This document shows positions 8,724 to 15,434 of a DNA stretch of 64,000 nt, one piece after another. How positions within the stretch are numbered: the stretch's first letter is position 1; the number at the start of each line of letters is the position of its first letter. The stretch spans positions 90,344 to 154,343 of the forward strand of contig CAJOCR010000002.1 of NCBI GenBank assembly GCA_905236755.1, given 5' to 3'. This stretch comes from an uncultured Prevotella sp. Lineage in GTDB: Bacteria; Bacteroidota; Bacteroidia; Bacteroidales; Bacteroidaceae. Below the pieces are notes generated by a model, which made no database searches, was not told the origin of the DNA, and saw only the letters and a program-made list of their open reading frames with translations. A program made the translations under genes and the position numbers.

Positions 8724-8758
8724 CTTGTTTTGTTATAGGGGGTTGAACAAGTACCCCT
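8724..8758 (-). ncRNA. preQ1-I-like riboswitch controlling yhhQ-queF translation
   Basis: The 35-nt leader on the reverse strand starts AGGGG and ends AACAAG. AGGGG (8758-8754) pairs with CCCCU, an 11-12 nt loop contains CUUGUU, and an A-rich tail ends in AACAAG (8729-8724), which is the exact complement of CUUGUU. This gives the H-type pseudoknot of preQ1-I aptamers. Aligned by eye to the well-known Bacillus queC aptamer, most positions match, including CUAUAA and the A-rich tail. The pseudoknot strand lies 2 nt before the start codon, so ligand binding should block translation initiation. The gene context (transporter plus preQ0 reductase) agrees. Confidence 0.85.
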
Positions 8759-8774
8759 GTTATTTATTGGGCTG

Positions 8775-8806
8775 CAAAGATACGAAAAAATTTTGAAATA
8801 CACAAA
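8775..8806 (-). promoter_or_regulatory. Promoter of the yhhQ-queF operon
   Basis: TTTG (8803-8806), a 20-bp spacer and TATCTTTG (8775-8782) on the reverse strand. The expected start near 8768 leaves a leader of about 45 nt, just enough for the riboswitch. Confidence 0.7.
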
Positions 8807-8810
8807 AAAC

Positions 8811-8991
8811 AAACCTCTCCCCCCGCCCTCCCCTGCACTTTTGTCGCAGGGCAAAATGTAGAGGGAGCCTCGCTACGCTCAGTAGCGATGGAAAAATTGT
8901 ATTAGCGAACTGATAATCTTCAATATTTCAATATTTCAATAATCTTGAGCATAGCACGGCTCCCTCTCCTTTGGAGAGGGCTGGGGAGAGG
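8811..8991. repeat. REP-like composite element, copy 3
   Basis: Two GC-rich blocks (8811-8836 and 8958-8991) flank an AT-rich middle. The right block has the perfect hairpin CCCTCTCC-TTT-GGAGAGGG. A second hairpin, CGCTA...TAGCG, lies near 8871-8887. No ORF is seen. Confidence 0.55.
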
Positions 8992-8992
8992 T

Positions 8993-9925
8993 TTAATATA
9001 TCAACCACCCCATATACCCTACAAACAGCAATGCGAGCACTACTCCTTCCCATCGCTCAATAGTGAGCTTGGTATATGAGAAAAGCCATAGCAGAATCAT
9101 GGAAATAATCATCATGGAAAGGTCGAGCGAAGTGATACCATGAATTTGCATTGGAGCAATCACACCTGTTACTCCAAGTATAAAGAGTATATTGAACACA
9201 TTTGAGCCCAACACATTTCCTATAGCGATACCGCTATTTCCCTTACGTGCTGCAACAATACTCGTAGCAAGTTCAGGAAGCGATGTGCCGCCAGCAACAA
9301 TGGTAAGACCAATAACGGCATCGCTCACTCCAAGACTCTTTGCTATTGCCGTTGCATTATCAACAAACACATTTGAACCAACAATAAGGCATACAAGTCC
9401 TAAAAGAAGAAAACTCACAGCTTTCCATGGATTCATATAATGCCGTTCCTCTATGTCTGCATCAGGAACATCCTTGGCACTCCTAAATGTAATAAACATA
9501 AACACAAGAAGCATTACCACAAGAACAGCAGCCTCAACACGAGTGATATTAGCCTCATCGCCATCAACCACCATCATATAGAGAACTATACTGGCGATAA
9601 GCGCAAAAGGGATATCCTTACGAACGGTTGACTTGAGAATGGTCATAGGAGCTACCATAGCCGAACAACCAACGATGAGCATAGAGTTAAATATGTTGCT
9701 TCCAACAACATTACCCACAGCCAAATCGGAAGTTCCCTTGATGGCAGAAACTAACGACACACAAAACTCGGGCATTGATGTGCCCAATGCCACAATTGTC
9801 AAACCAATAACCAGCTGAGAGACTCCCATGCGCTCAGCAAGCCCCACGGCACCTTCAGTAAGTCTATCGGCACCCCAAAGCACTACGGCTACACCTGTTA
9901 TAAGAAGAACAATATTTAATATCAT
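8993..9925 (-). CDS. Calcium/sodium antiporter (YrbG/CaCA family)
   Basis: The protein has 310 residues and about ten membrane helices in two inverted halves. Each half carries the alpha-repeat signature: GLTIVALGTSMPEF around residue 42 and GLTIVAGGTSLPEL around residue 203, each followed by a GNVVGSNIFN/GNVLGSNVFN motif. The acidic residues of both repeats (the Glu in PEF/PEL) that bind Ca2+ are present. The predicted role is Na+- or H+-coupled Ca2+ export through the inner membrane. Its ATG overlaps the TAA of the upstream deoxynucleoside kinase by one base (TAATG), suggesting translational coupling, although no metabolic link is evident. Confidence 0.92.
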   Translation of the reverse strand: MILNIVLLITGVAVVLWGADRLTEGAVGLAERMGVSQLVIGLTIVALGTSMPEFCVSLVSAIKGTSDLAVGNVVGSNIFNSMLIVGCSAMVAPMTILKSTVRKDIPFALIASIVLYMMVVDGDEANITRVEAAVLVVMLLVFMFITFRSAKDVPDADIEERHYMNPWKAVSFLLLGLVCLIVGSNVFVDNATAIAKSLGVSDAVIGLTIVAGGTSLPELATSIVAARKGNSGIAIGNVLGSNVFNILFILGVTGVIAPMQIHGITSLDLSMMIISMILLWLFSYTKLTIERWEGVVLALLFVGYMGWLIY

Positions 9926-10548
9926 TACTTTTCTAATGGGAACAATCCAAAGAGTTCCTGATCAATTAAATCGGTAATCTTTGAGAAGTCAGAATCGTTG
10001 TTCTCGAAGTCGAGATTATCACCATCAACAATAATTAGATGTCCTTTATATGTAGAAATCCAATCCTCATAACGTTTGTTTAGTCCCTCAAGATAGTCGA
10101 TACGAATACTCTTTTCAAAGTCGCGTCCACGTTTCTGTATATGAGAAACGATAGTAGGGATAGATGAACGGATATAAATCATAAGATCAGGTAACTTAAC
10201 AAGCGAGATCATGAGATCAAAGAGGTCGCTATAGTTGGCAAAATCTCTATCGCTCATCATGCCCATATCATGAAGGTTAGGTGCAAAGATACGAGCGTCC
10301 TCGAAAATGGTACGATCCTGAATAACATCAACATTACCACGTGCAATATCTACAACATCCTTGAAACGCTTGTTAAGGAAATAAATCTGCAGATTGAAAG
10401 CCCAACGATTCATATCCTTGTAATAATCGGCAAGATAAGGGTTGTTGTCTACTGGTTCGAACTGTGGAGTCCAATTATAACGTTTGGCAAGTTTCTTTGT
10501 TAAGGTTGTTTTGCCACTTCCAATGTTTCCTGCTATTGCTATATGCAT
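9925..10548 (-). CDS. Deoxynucleoside kinase, tandem paralogue 2
   Basis: The protein has 207 residues from the ATG at 10548; an in-frame ATG at 10602 would overlap the upstream paralogue and add residues unlike the family. The P-loop GNIGSGKTT is at residues 7-15, DRTIFEDARIF carries the substrate-binding DR motif, and the lid has RGRDFEKSIR. The family phosphorylates deoxyadenosine, deoxyguanosine or deoxycytidine for dNTP salvage. It lies 25 nt after the first kinase gene and overlaps the antiporter gene. Paired dNK genes that form heterodimers (dAK/dGK) are known in Lactobacillus; whether these two pair is inference. Confidence 0.93.
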   Translation of the reverse strand: MHIAIAGNIGSGKTTLTKKLAKRYNWTPQFEPVDNNPYLADYYKDMNRWAFNLQIYFLNKRFKDVVDIARGNVDVIQDRTIFEDARIFAPNLHDMGMMSDRDFANYSDLFDLMISLVKLPDLMIYIRSSIPTIVSHIQKRGRDFEKSIRIDYLEGLNKRYEDWISTYKGHLIIVDGDNLDFENNDSDFSKITDLIDQELFGLFPLEK

Positions 10549-10573
10549 TTTTATATATTGTTTTTTATTGTTT

Positions 10574-11191
10574 TTACTTGAAAAGACCGAAGAGGTCGGC
10601 ATCTATACGGTCGATGATTTCACCAAACTGTCGTGGTTGATGCTCATAGTCGATATTATCCACATCAATAGTCATCACCTTACCACCATAGTTTTTAAAT
10701 ATGAACTCTTCGTATAATTCGTTAAGATTCTCAAGATATTCCAAAGGAATCTGTTGCTCATAGTCTCTTCCACGTTTCTGGATGTTCTTAACTAAATGAG
10801 GTACGCTTGAACGAAGATAAATCATGAGGTCGGGATATTTCACCACATCGGTCATTTGTTCAAAGAGTTCCATATAAGTGGTGTAATCACGTTCATCAAG
10901 ATTTCCCATCTTGAAATTATTAGCCATGAATACATACACTCCTTCGTAAATGGAACGATCTTGAATAATTGTAGTGTTTGACTGACTTATCTCCAAAAGA
11001 TTACGAAAACGTTCTTTAAGGAAGAATACTTCCATGTTGAAAGACCAACGTTGAATGTCTTTGTAATAGTCATCTAAATAAGGATTGGAAACAACCGCCT
11101 CGAACTGTGGTTTCCAACCATAATGTTTGGAAAGCATGTTTACGAGGGTGGTTTTTCCACTACCTATATTTCCAGCTACTGCTATATGCAT
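10574..11191 (-). CDS. Deoxynucleoside kinase, tandem paralogue 1
   Basis: The protein has 205 residues with the P-loop GNIGSGKTTLV at 7-17, a DRSIYEGVYVF motif near residue 77 and a lid RGRDYEQQI near 150. It is clearly similar to its neighbour at 9925-10548 along the whole length, with differences in the substrate pocket region (for example FEAVVSNPYLDDYY against FEPVDNNPYLADYY). This is consistent with two different deoxynucleoside preferences. It is the first gene of a kinase-kinase-antiporter set. No clear TAnnTTTG box precedes it; it may be read from the dehydrogenase promoter 3 kb upstream. Confidence 0.93.
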   Translation of the reverse strand: MHIAVAGNIGSGKTTLVNMLSKHYGWKPQFEAVVSNPYLDDYYKDIQRWSFNMEVFFLKERFRNLLEISQSNTTIIQDRSIYEGVYVFMANNFKMGNLDERDYTTYMELFEQMTDVVKYPDLMIYLRSSVPHLVKNIQKRGRDYEQQIPLEYLENLNELYEEFIFKNYGGKVMTIDVDNIDYEHQPRQFGEIIDRIDADLFGLFK

Positions 11192-11266
11192 GTTATATTG
11201 TTAATTATTTTATATTTCTTCTTTCGCTTCTTTTTTTGAATTCGAATGGTTCGATGTCCGCAGGGG

Positions 11267-11325
11267 CAGTCAATTTTTAAGCGCCATGCGCTTCCTAACT
11301 CCTAACTTCTAACTTCTAATTCTGC
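11267..11325. repeat. Dispersed 'AAGCGC...GCGCTT' repeat, copy 1
   Basis: TTTTTAAGCGCCATGCGCTTCC followed by repeated CTAACTTCTAA motifs. A close copy is at 15214-15251 (AAGCGCTTTGCGCTTCC then CAACTTCTAACTTC). The core is a 6-bp palindromic stem. Confidence 0.6.
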
Positions 11326-11334
11326 AAAACAGCG

Positions 11335-14298
11335 TCACTGTTTTGCAGTAGTGCACTCATTAACCAGATAAGCAATGCTCACATAAGGTATGCCTGAGTT
11401 GCTTTGCAAACCAATCTCGCACGTACGGCTGTTACTGTAGCCTACCTCTATATGTTGCTGTTCTATCTGTGGACGAAGTTTGCGAAGAGCATATTCGTTA
11501 ACCTCTGGATGGGTAAATCCTTTATCACCAGCAAAAGCACAGCACCCTACCCCTTCTGGAACAAGGACATTGTCTGAGCAAAGCTTTGCTAAGGCAACGA
11601 GCTGATAGGCAAGTCCCATCTCACGTGTTGAGCAAGTGACATGAACAGCAATACGGCGATCAATAGGATGGAAGTCAAGTCGATCTTTTAAATAGGTCAT
11701 GATAAACTCTACTGGTTCAAAAAGCTTCATGCGTGTTATTAGTTTACGCATACGATGGAGACAAGGACTTTGGTCGCATAGTACAGGATACTCACCATGA
11801 TTAGTTGCTTCCCATAGTGCCTCTTCAAGTTCACGCGTTTTACGGTCGGCAATATCTACCATTCCCTTGCTTTCCCATATCTGACCACAACATAGATTCT
11901 TCATGTTCTCAGGGAACACAACCTCAAATCCTGCCTTATTAAGCAATTCACACATCTCGTCAACAAGCGAGTTCTTTACAGGAGCACCTTTGGCGAGTCC
12001 CATTGTTTGGTTTAGACAGCTTGGGAAATAAACAACCTTAAGTTCTGTGTTAAGTTTACTTAGACTTTTTTCCTGTGGTTGTTTAACAGCCTTAGGCATG
12101 GCAGAAGTCCACAGAGGCAAGCCCAACTGGTGAATACGTGATGTAATATTGGTCATATTGGTTGTACCCAATATATCATGGAAGAAATCGGCTACACCAA
12201 GGATAAGACGTATAAATTCTTTCCAACGCGATAAATTATCAGCAGCATTTTTGCCAATACAACGTCCTAACTGATTATGCTGCATATTGAGTTGCCGAAC
12301 CATGTGGGTTACGTCACCAGTATTTATCTTCATAGGACAGCTGGTTGCACAAAGTCCGTCAGCAGCACAAGTGGCATCGCCATAGTATTTATATTGCTTA
12401 CGCAAATCGTTAGCATGAGCAAGGTTATCGGCCCCGCCTTCGGCTTCAAGACGACTAATTTCTCGCTGTACCGCTATACGCATACGAGAAGAAAGGGTGA
12501 GTCCACAAGAAACACAGTTTACCTCACAGAATCCACATTCTATGCATTTATCTGCTTTCTTTACGCCTTCAACCATCTCCTTTGCACTATCAGTATCAGG
12601 CATCTTGGAATAATCGAACCCAAGAACAGGAAGTGGCTTAAGATGCTTTATGAAACAATCGGGATCATCGTTAAAGATAACACCCTTATTAAGCAAGCCG
12701 TCTGGATCGAAGATTGTCTTCAACTCTTTCATCACCTCATAGGCCTCGTCACCCCACTCGTACTTCACAAACGGGGCCATATTTCGACCTGTTCCATGCT
12801 CTGCTTTCAGCGAACCATGATATTCCTCCACAACAAGTTTCGCCACATCCCTCATCATAGAAGCATAACGGGCTATCTCGTCTTGGGTTTGGAAACTCTG
12901 ATTGAGAATAAAATGATAATTGCCTTCAAAAGCATGACCATAGATACATGCATCAGAATATCCGTGAGCTGCAATGAGTTTCTGTAATTTTACAGTAGCT
13001 TCAGGAAGGTCTTCTATATGGAAAGCAACATCCTCTATAAGACACGATGTGCCTTTAGGGCGCATACCACCCACAGCAGGGAAGATGCCTGAACGAATAG
13101 CCCAATATTTCCCATAGATGGCTGGATCTTCTGTAAATTCAGCAGGCTGATATAACTGAAAATCAGAAAGAATTGCCATGATGGCGTCTATCTGATTCTG
13201 TAGTTGTTCGTGGGTGATAGCCTTTGTTTCGGTAAGAATAGCGGTTAGATTATGATAATCACCTGGCTGCACGCCTTCTATCTTACCTGCATCAACATCT
13301 TTCTTGTACTGTAAGAACACAGGATCGTCAACAGAAGCAAGAGAAAGATAGTCGAGCATCTCGGCACTTTTCACCATTAGATCTTCAGCACTTATTCCAA
13401 TATCTTCCTCAGGTCCCTTCAACTGCTTTAACTTCACAACTGCATTACAGCTTTCCTTCATCGAAAGGAAATACACCATAGCCGATGCCTTGTAAGGATA
13501 GTCATGAAGAGTACGCATATTAACCTCTGAGAGAAAAGCGAGAGTACCCTCAGAGCCTACTATTGAATGAGCAATGATATCAAAAGGATCATCATAAGCA
13601 ACAAGAGGACGAATATTTAATCCCGTTACATTCTTAATGCTGTACTTATAACGAATCAGTTCGGTTAATTGTTTGTTTGCACGGACCTTGTCACGAAGTT
13701 TTTCTATACGTTTAAGGAAATCAGGATGACTTTGACGGAAACTCTCACGACTTTCTCTATTGCCTGTATCGAGCACTGTTCCATCAGCAAGCACTATGCG
13801 AGCACTAATAAGCATATTATCGCTATTGGCATGAACGCCACAGTTCATTCCAGAAGCATTGTTATTAACAATACCGCCTATCATTGCACTATTGACAGAC
13901 GCTGGATCAGGAGGAAGAATTCTTCCAAAAGGTTTGAGTATACGATTTACTCTACCTCCCACCAATCCTGGCTGCATACGAATACTTGCATGATCAGGAG
14001 CCACCTCATAGTTTTCCCAATGCTTTCCTGCAACGATAAGCACAGAGTCGGTACAACTCTGTCCCGAGAGAGATGTGCCAGCCGCACGGAAGGTATAAGG
14101 GGTTTTGTATTGACTACATACTTGAACAATATGCGAAACTTGCTGTTCATTCTCAGCACGGATTACCATTTTTGGAGTCATGCGGTAGAAACTTCCATCC
14201 GTACCCCAAGCTAATATTCTGAGTTCATCGGTATAAACCTGGGTACGAGGCACATACTCGCATATCGCGTCCAGGAAACCATCTTTAATTGTAGTCAT
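11335..14298 (-). CDS. FAD-linked oxidase / Fe-S oxidoreductase fusion (D-2-hydroxyacid dehydrogenase, YdiJ type)
   Basis: The protein has 987 residues. The N-terminal half is a GlcD-like FAD-binding domain (PCMH fold; PYTFRAAGTSLSGQ near 97 and PPDPASVNSAMIGGIVNNNASG near 137) with its C-terminal cap and the GHAFEGNYHF and KAEHGTGRN motifs. A ferredoxin-like domain follows: CIECGFCEVNC near 583 and CAADGLCATSCP near 641, each followed by Pro or a further Cys. The C-terminus has two CCG domains, with CCGQIWESKG near 801 and CCAFAGDKGF near 917. This GlcD-plus-GlpC layout is that of D-2-hydroxyglutarate or D-lactate dehydrogenases, which pass electrons to quinone or another acceptor. The exact substrate is not readable from sequence. 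It diverges from yfcE. Confidence 0.9.
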   Translation of the reverse strand: MTTIKDGFLDAICEYVPRTQVYTDELRILAWGTDGSFYRMTPKMVIRAENEQQVSHIVQVCSQYKTPYTFRAAGTSLSGQSCTDSVLIVAGKHWENYEVAPDHASIRMQPGLVGGRVNRILKPFGRILPPDPASVNSAMIGGIVNNNASGMNCGVHANSDNMLISARIVLADGTVLDTGNRESRESFRQSHPDFLKRIEKLRDKVRANKQLTELIRYKYSIKNVTGLNIRPLVAYDDPFDIIAHSIVGSEGTLAFLSEVNMRTLHDYPYKASAMVYFLSMKESCNAVVKLKQLKGPEEDIGISAEDLMVKSAEMLDYLSLASVDDPVFLQYKKDVDAGKIEGVQPGDYHNLTAILTETKAITHEQLQNQIDAIMAILSDFQLYQPAEFTEDPAIYGKYWAIRSGIFPAVGGMRPKGTSCLIEDVAFHIEDLPEATVKLQKLIAAHGYSDACIYGHAFEGNYHFILNQSFQTQDEIARYASMMRDVAKLVVEEYHGSLKAEHGTGRNMAPFVKYEWGDEAYEVMKELKTIFDPDGLLNKGVIFNDDPDCFIKHLKPLPVLGFDYSKMPDTDSAKEMVEGVKKADKCIECGFCEVNCVSCGLTLSSRMRIAVQREISRLEAEGGADNLAHANDLRKQYKYYGDATCAADGLCATSCPMKINTGDVTHMVRQLNMQHNQLGRCIGKNAADNLSRWKEFIRLILGVADFFHDILGTTNMTNITSRIHQLGLPLWTSAMPKAVKQPQEKSLSKLNTELKVVYFPSCLNQTMGLAKGAPVKNSLVDEMCELLNKAGFEVVFPENMKNLCCGQIWESKGMVDIADRKTRELEEALWEATNHGEYPVLCDQSPCLHRMRKLITRMKLFEPVEFIMTYLKDRLDFHPIDRRIAVHVTCSTREMGLAYQLVALAKLCSDNVLVPEGVGCCAFAGDKGFTHPEVNEYALRKLRPQIEQQHIEVGYSNSRTCEIGLQSNSGIPYVSIAYLVNECTTAKQ

Positions 14299-14348
14299 AG
14301 GTTATGCAGTTACAAAAACGAATAAAAAAGGTTCGTTAAAATTCTCTG

Positions 14349-14396
14349 CAAATGTAGCCATTTTCTAAAAATTCTGCAAGCAATTTATTATCTTTG
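14349..14396. promoter_or_regulatory. Divergent -7 boxes for the dehydrogenase (-) and yfcE (+)
   Basis: TACATTTG on the reverse strand (14349-14356), with a TTGC about 19 bp upstream, faces TATCTTTG on the forward strand (14389-14396). Both fit TAnnTTTG; the forward one lacks a clear -33. Confidence 0.55.
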
Positions 14397-14420
14397 CATG
14401 CAAATAAAAATTAAAAAACA

Positions 14421-14960
14421 ATGAAATACTTACTCATATCAGACATACATGGTTCGTTGCCTGCCCTCAAAAAGGCAATAGATTTTTACAAAAACAACAA
14501 TTGCGATATGCTTTGCATCATGGGCGACATATTAAATTACGGACCAAGAAACGGACTCCCTGAAGGTCTTAACCCTAAAGGTATTGCCGAATTGTTAAAT
14601 GAAATGAGCGACGACATTATCGCCGTAAGAGGAAACTGCGATTCAGAAGTAGACCAGATGTTGTTGAACTTCCCTATTATGCAGACATACATGCTTCTTG
14701 TTGATAATGGCAAACGCATTCTTCTAACCCACGGACACGAGTACAACAAAGAGAACCGTCCAAAGGGTAAGTTTGACGCTATAGTATATGGACACACTCA
14801 CTTATGGGAACTATCAAAAGACGAGAATACAGTAATATGCAATACAGGTTCAATCACCTTCCCTAAAAACGGAAATATTCCAACATTTGGAGTGTTAGAA
14901 AACAGAACTATCAGCATTTACAGTCTTGAGGGCAAGAAAATAAAATCACAAGAACTGTAA
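14421..14960 (+). CDS. yfcE: Phosphodiesterase YfcE (calcineurin-like metallophosphoesterase)
   Basis: The protein has 179 residues. The metal-binding motifs appear in order: DIHG (8-11), GD near residue 35 (IMGDILNYG), GNCD near 72, GH (THGHEY) near 104 and GHTH near 124. This is the full dinuclear-metal set of the MJ0936/YfcE family, which hydrolyses artificial phosphodiesters; the natural substrate is unknown. It is cytoplasmic. It stands alone, followed by a 76-bp tandem repeat region. Confidence 0.92.
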   Translation: MKYLLISDIHGSLPALKKAIDFYKNNNCDMLCIMGDILNYGPRNGLPEGLNPKGIAELLNEMSDDIIAVRGNCDSEVDQMLLNFPIMQTYMLLVDNGKRILLTHGHEYNKENRPKGKFDAIVYGHTHLWELSKDENTVICNTGSITFPKNGNIPTFGVLENRTISIYSLEGKKIKSQEL

Positions 14961-15152
14961 CATCTCGAACGCATCTCGAAGGCATCTCGAAGGCGAGAGC
15001 AGAGCAAAATTTTATTTTGACTATGCCGAGCCAAGAGATGACTCGATGAAATCAACGGCATCTCGAAGGCGAGAGCAGAGCAAAATTTTATTTTGACTAT
15101 GCCGAGCCAAGAGATGGCTCGATGAAATCAACGGCATCTCGAAGGCGAGAGC
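14961..15152. repeat. 76-bp tandem repeat, two full copies and a partial third
   Basis: Units start at 14981, 15057 and 15133, exactly 76 bp apart. Copies 1 and 2 differ at one base (A/G near position 60 of the unit); copy 3 stops after about 20 bp. Each unit begins GGCATCTCGAAGGCGAGAG, which folds as TCTCG-AAGG-CGAGA, and contains CATCTC/GAGATG in inverse. Shorter TTCGAGAT relatives occur at 30898-30943. There is no ORF. It is not a CRISPR, because the repeats abut without spacers. Confidence 0.9.
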
Positions 15153-15213
15153 TGAGTTTTTTCAAGAATTAGAGACGAGTTGCTGAGAACTACGTTCGAA
15201 TAATTAGAGAGTT

Positions 15214-15251
15214 TTTTAAGCGCTTTGCGCTTCCCAACTTCTAACTTCAAA
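15214..15251. repeat. Dispersed 'AAGCGC...GCGCTT' repeat, copy 2
   Basis: Near-identical to 11267-11325: a palindromic AAGCGC-TTT-GCGCTT core followed by CTTCTAACTTC runs. Confidence 0.6.
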
Positions 15252-15285
15252 CTCATTTTACCTTAAATATATAAAATTAAACAGG

Positions 15286-15320
15286 TTTATTTTGTTCTGC
15301 ACTCGTTTTTTAGTAACTTT
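15286..15320 (+). repeat. Promoter-like repeat copy with a damaged -7 box
   Basis: The 35 bp at 15286-15320 are identical to 15370-15404, exactly 84 bp upstream of the working copy. TTTTG at 15290-15294 and the 19-bp spacer are intact, but the -7 reads TAACTTTT instead of TAACTTTG. Confidence 0.75.
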
Positions 15321-15373
15321 TCGTCAAAATACGAGAAGTTACTGACACTCAGCATAAAAAATAAACAAGTTTA

Positions 15374-15405
15374 TTTTGTTCTGCACTCGTTTTTTAGTAA
15401 CTTTG
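15374..15405 (+). promoter_or_regulatory. Promoter of lysS and downstream genes
   Basis: TTTTG (15374-15378), a 19-bp spacer and TAACTTTG (15398-15405) give a full match, 29 bp before the lysS ATG. The promoter lies inside the second copy of a 35-bp repeat, and an inverted repeat AATAAAC-AA-GTTTATT abuts the -33. Confidence 0.75.
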
Positions 15406-15434
15406 CACCCAGAGAAATTTTCGAAAATTAAAAT

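Noticed and set aside
8293..8854. Forward and reverse ORFs overlapping yhhQ
   Set aside because: yhhQ and its riboswitch explain the sequence; the other frames run across the aptamer and promoter.
12277..12987. 236-codon ORF antisense to the FAD/Fe-S dehydrogenase
   Set aside because: Overlaps the Fe-S region of an intact gene; composition is not protein-like.
14981..15152. Possible CRISPR array
   Set aside because: Repeats of 76 bp abut directly with no unique spacers and no cas genes are near. The 9- and 11-bp arrays fail for the same reason.
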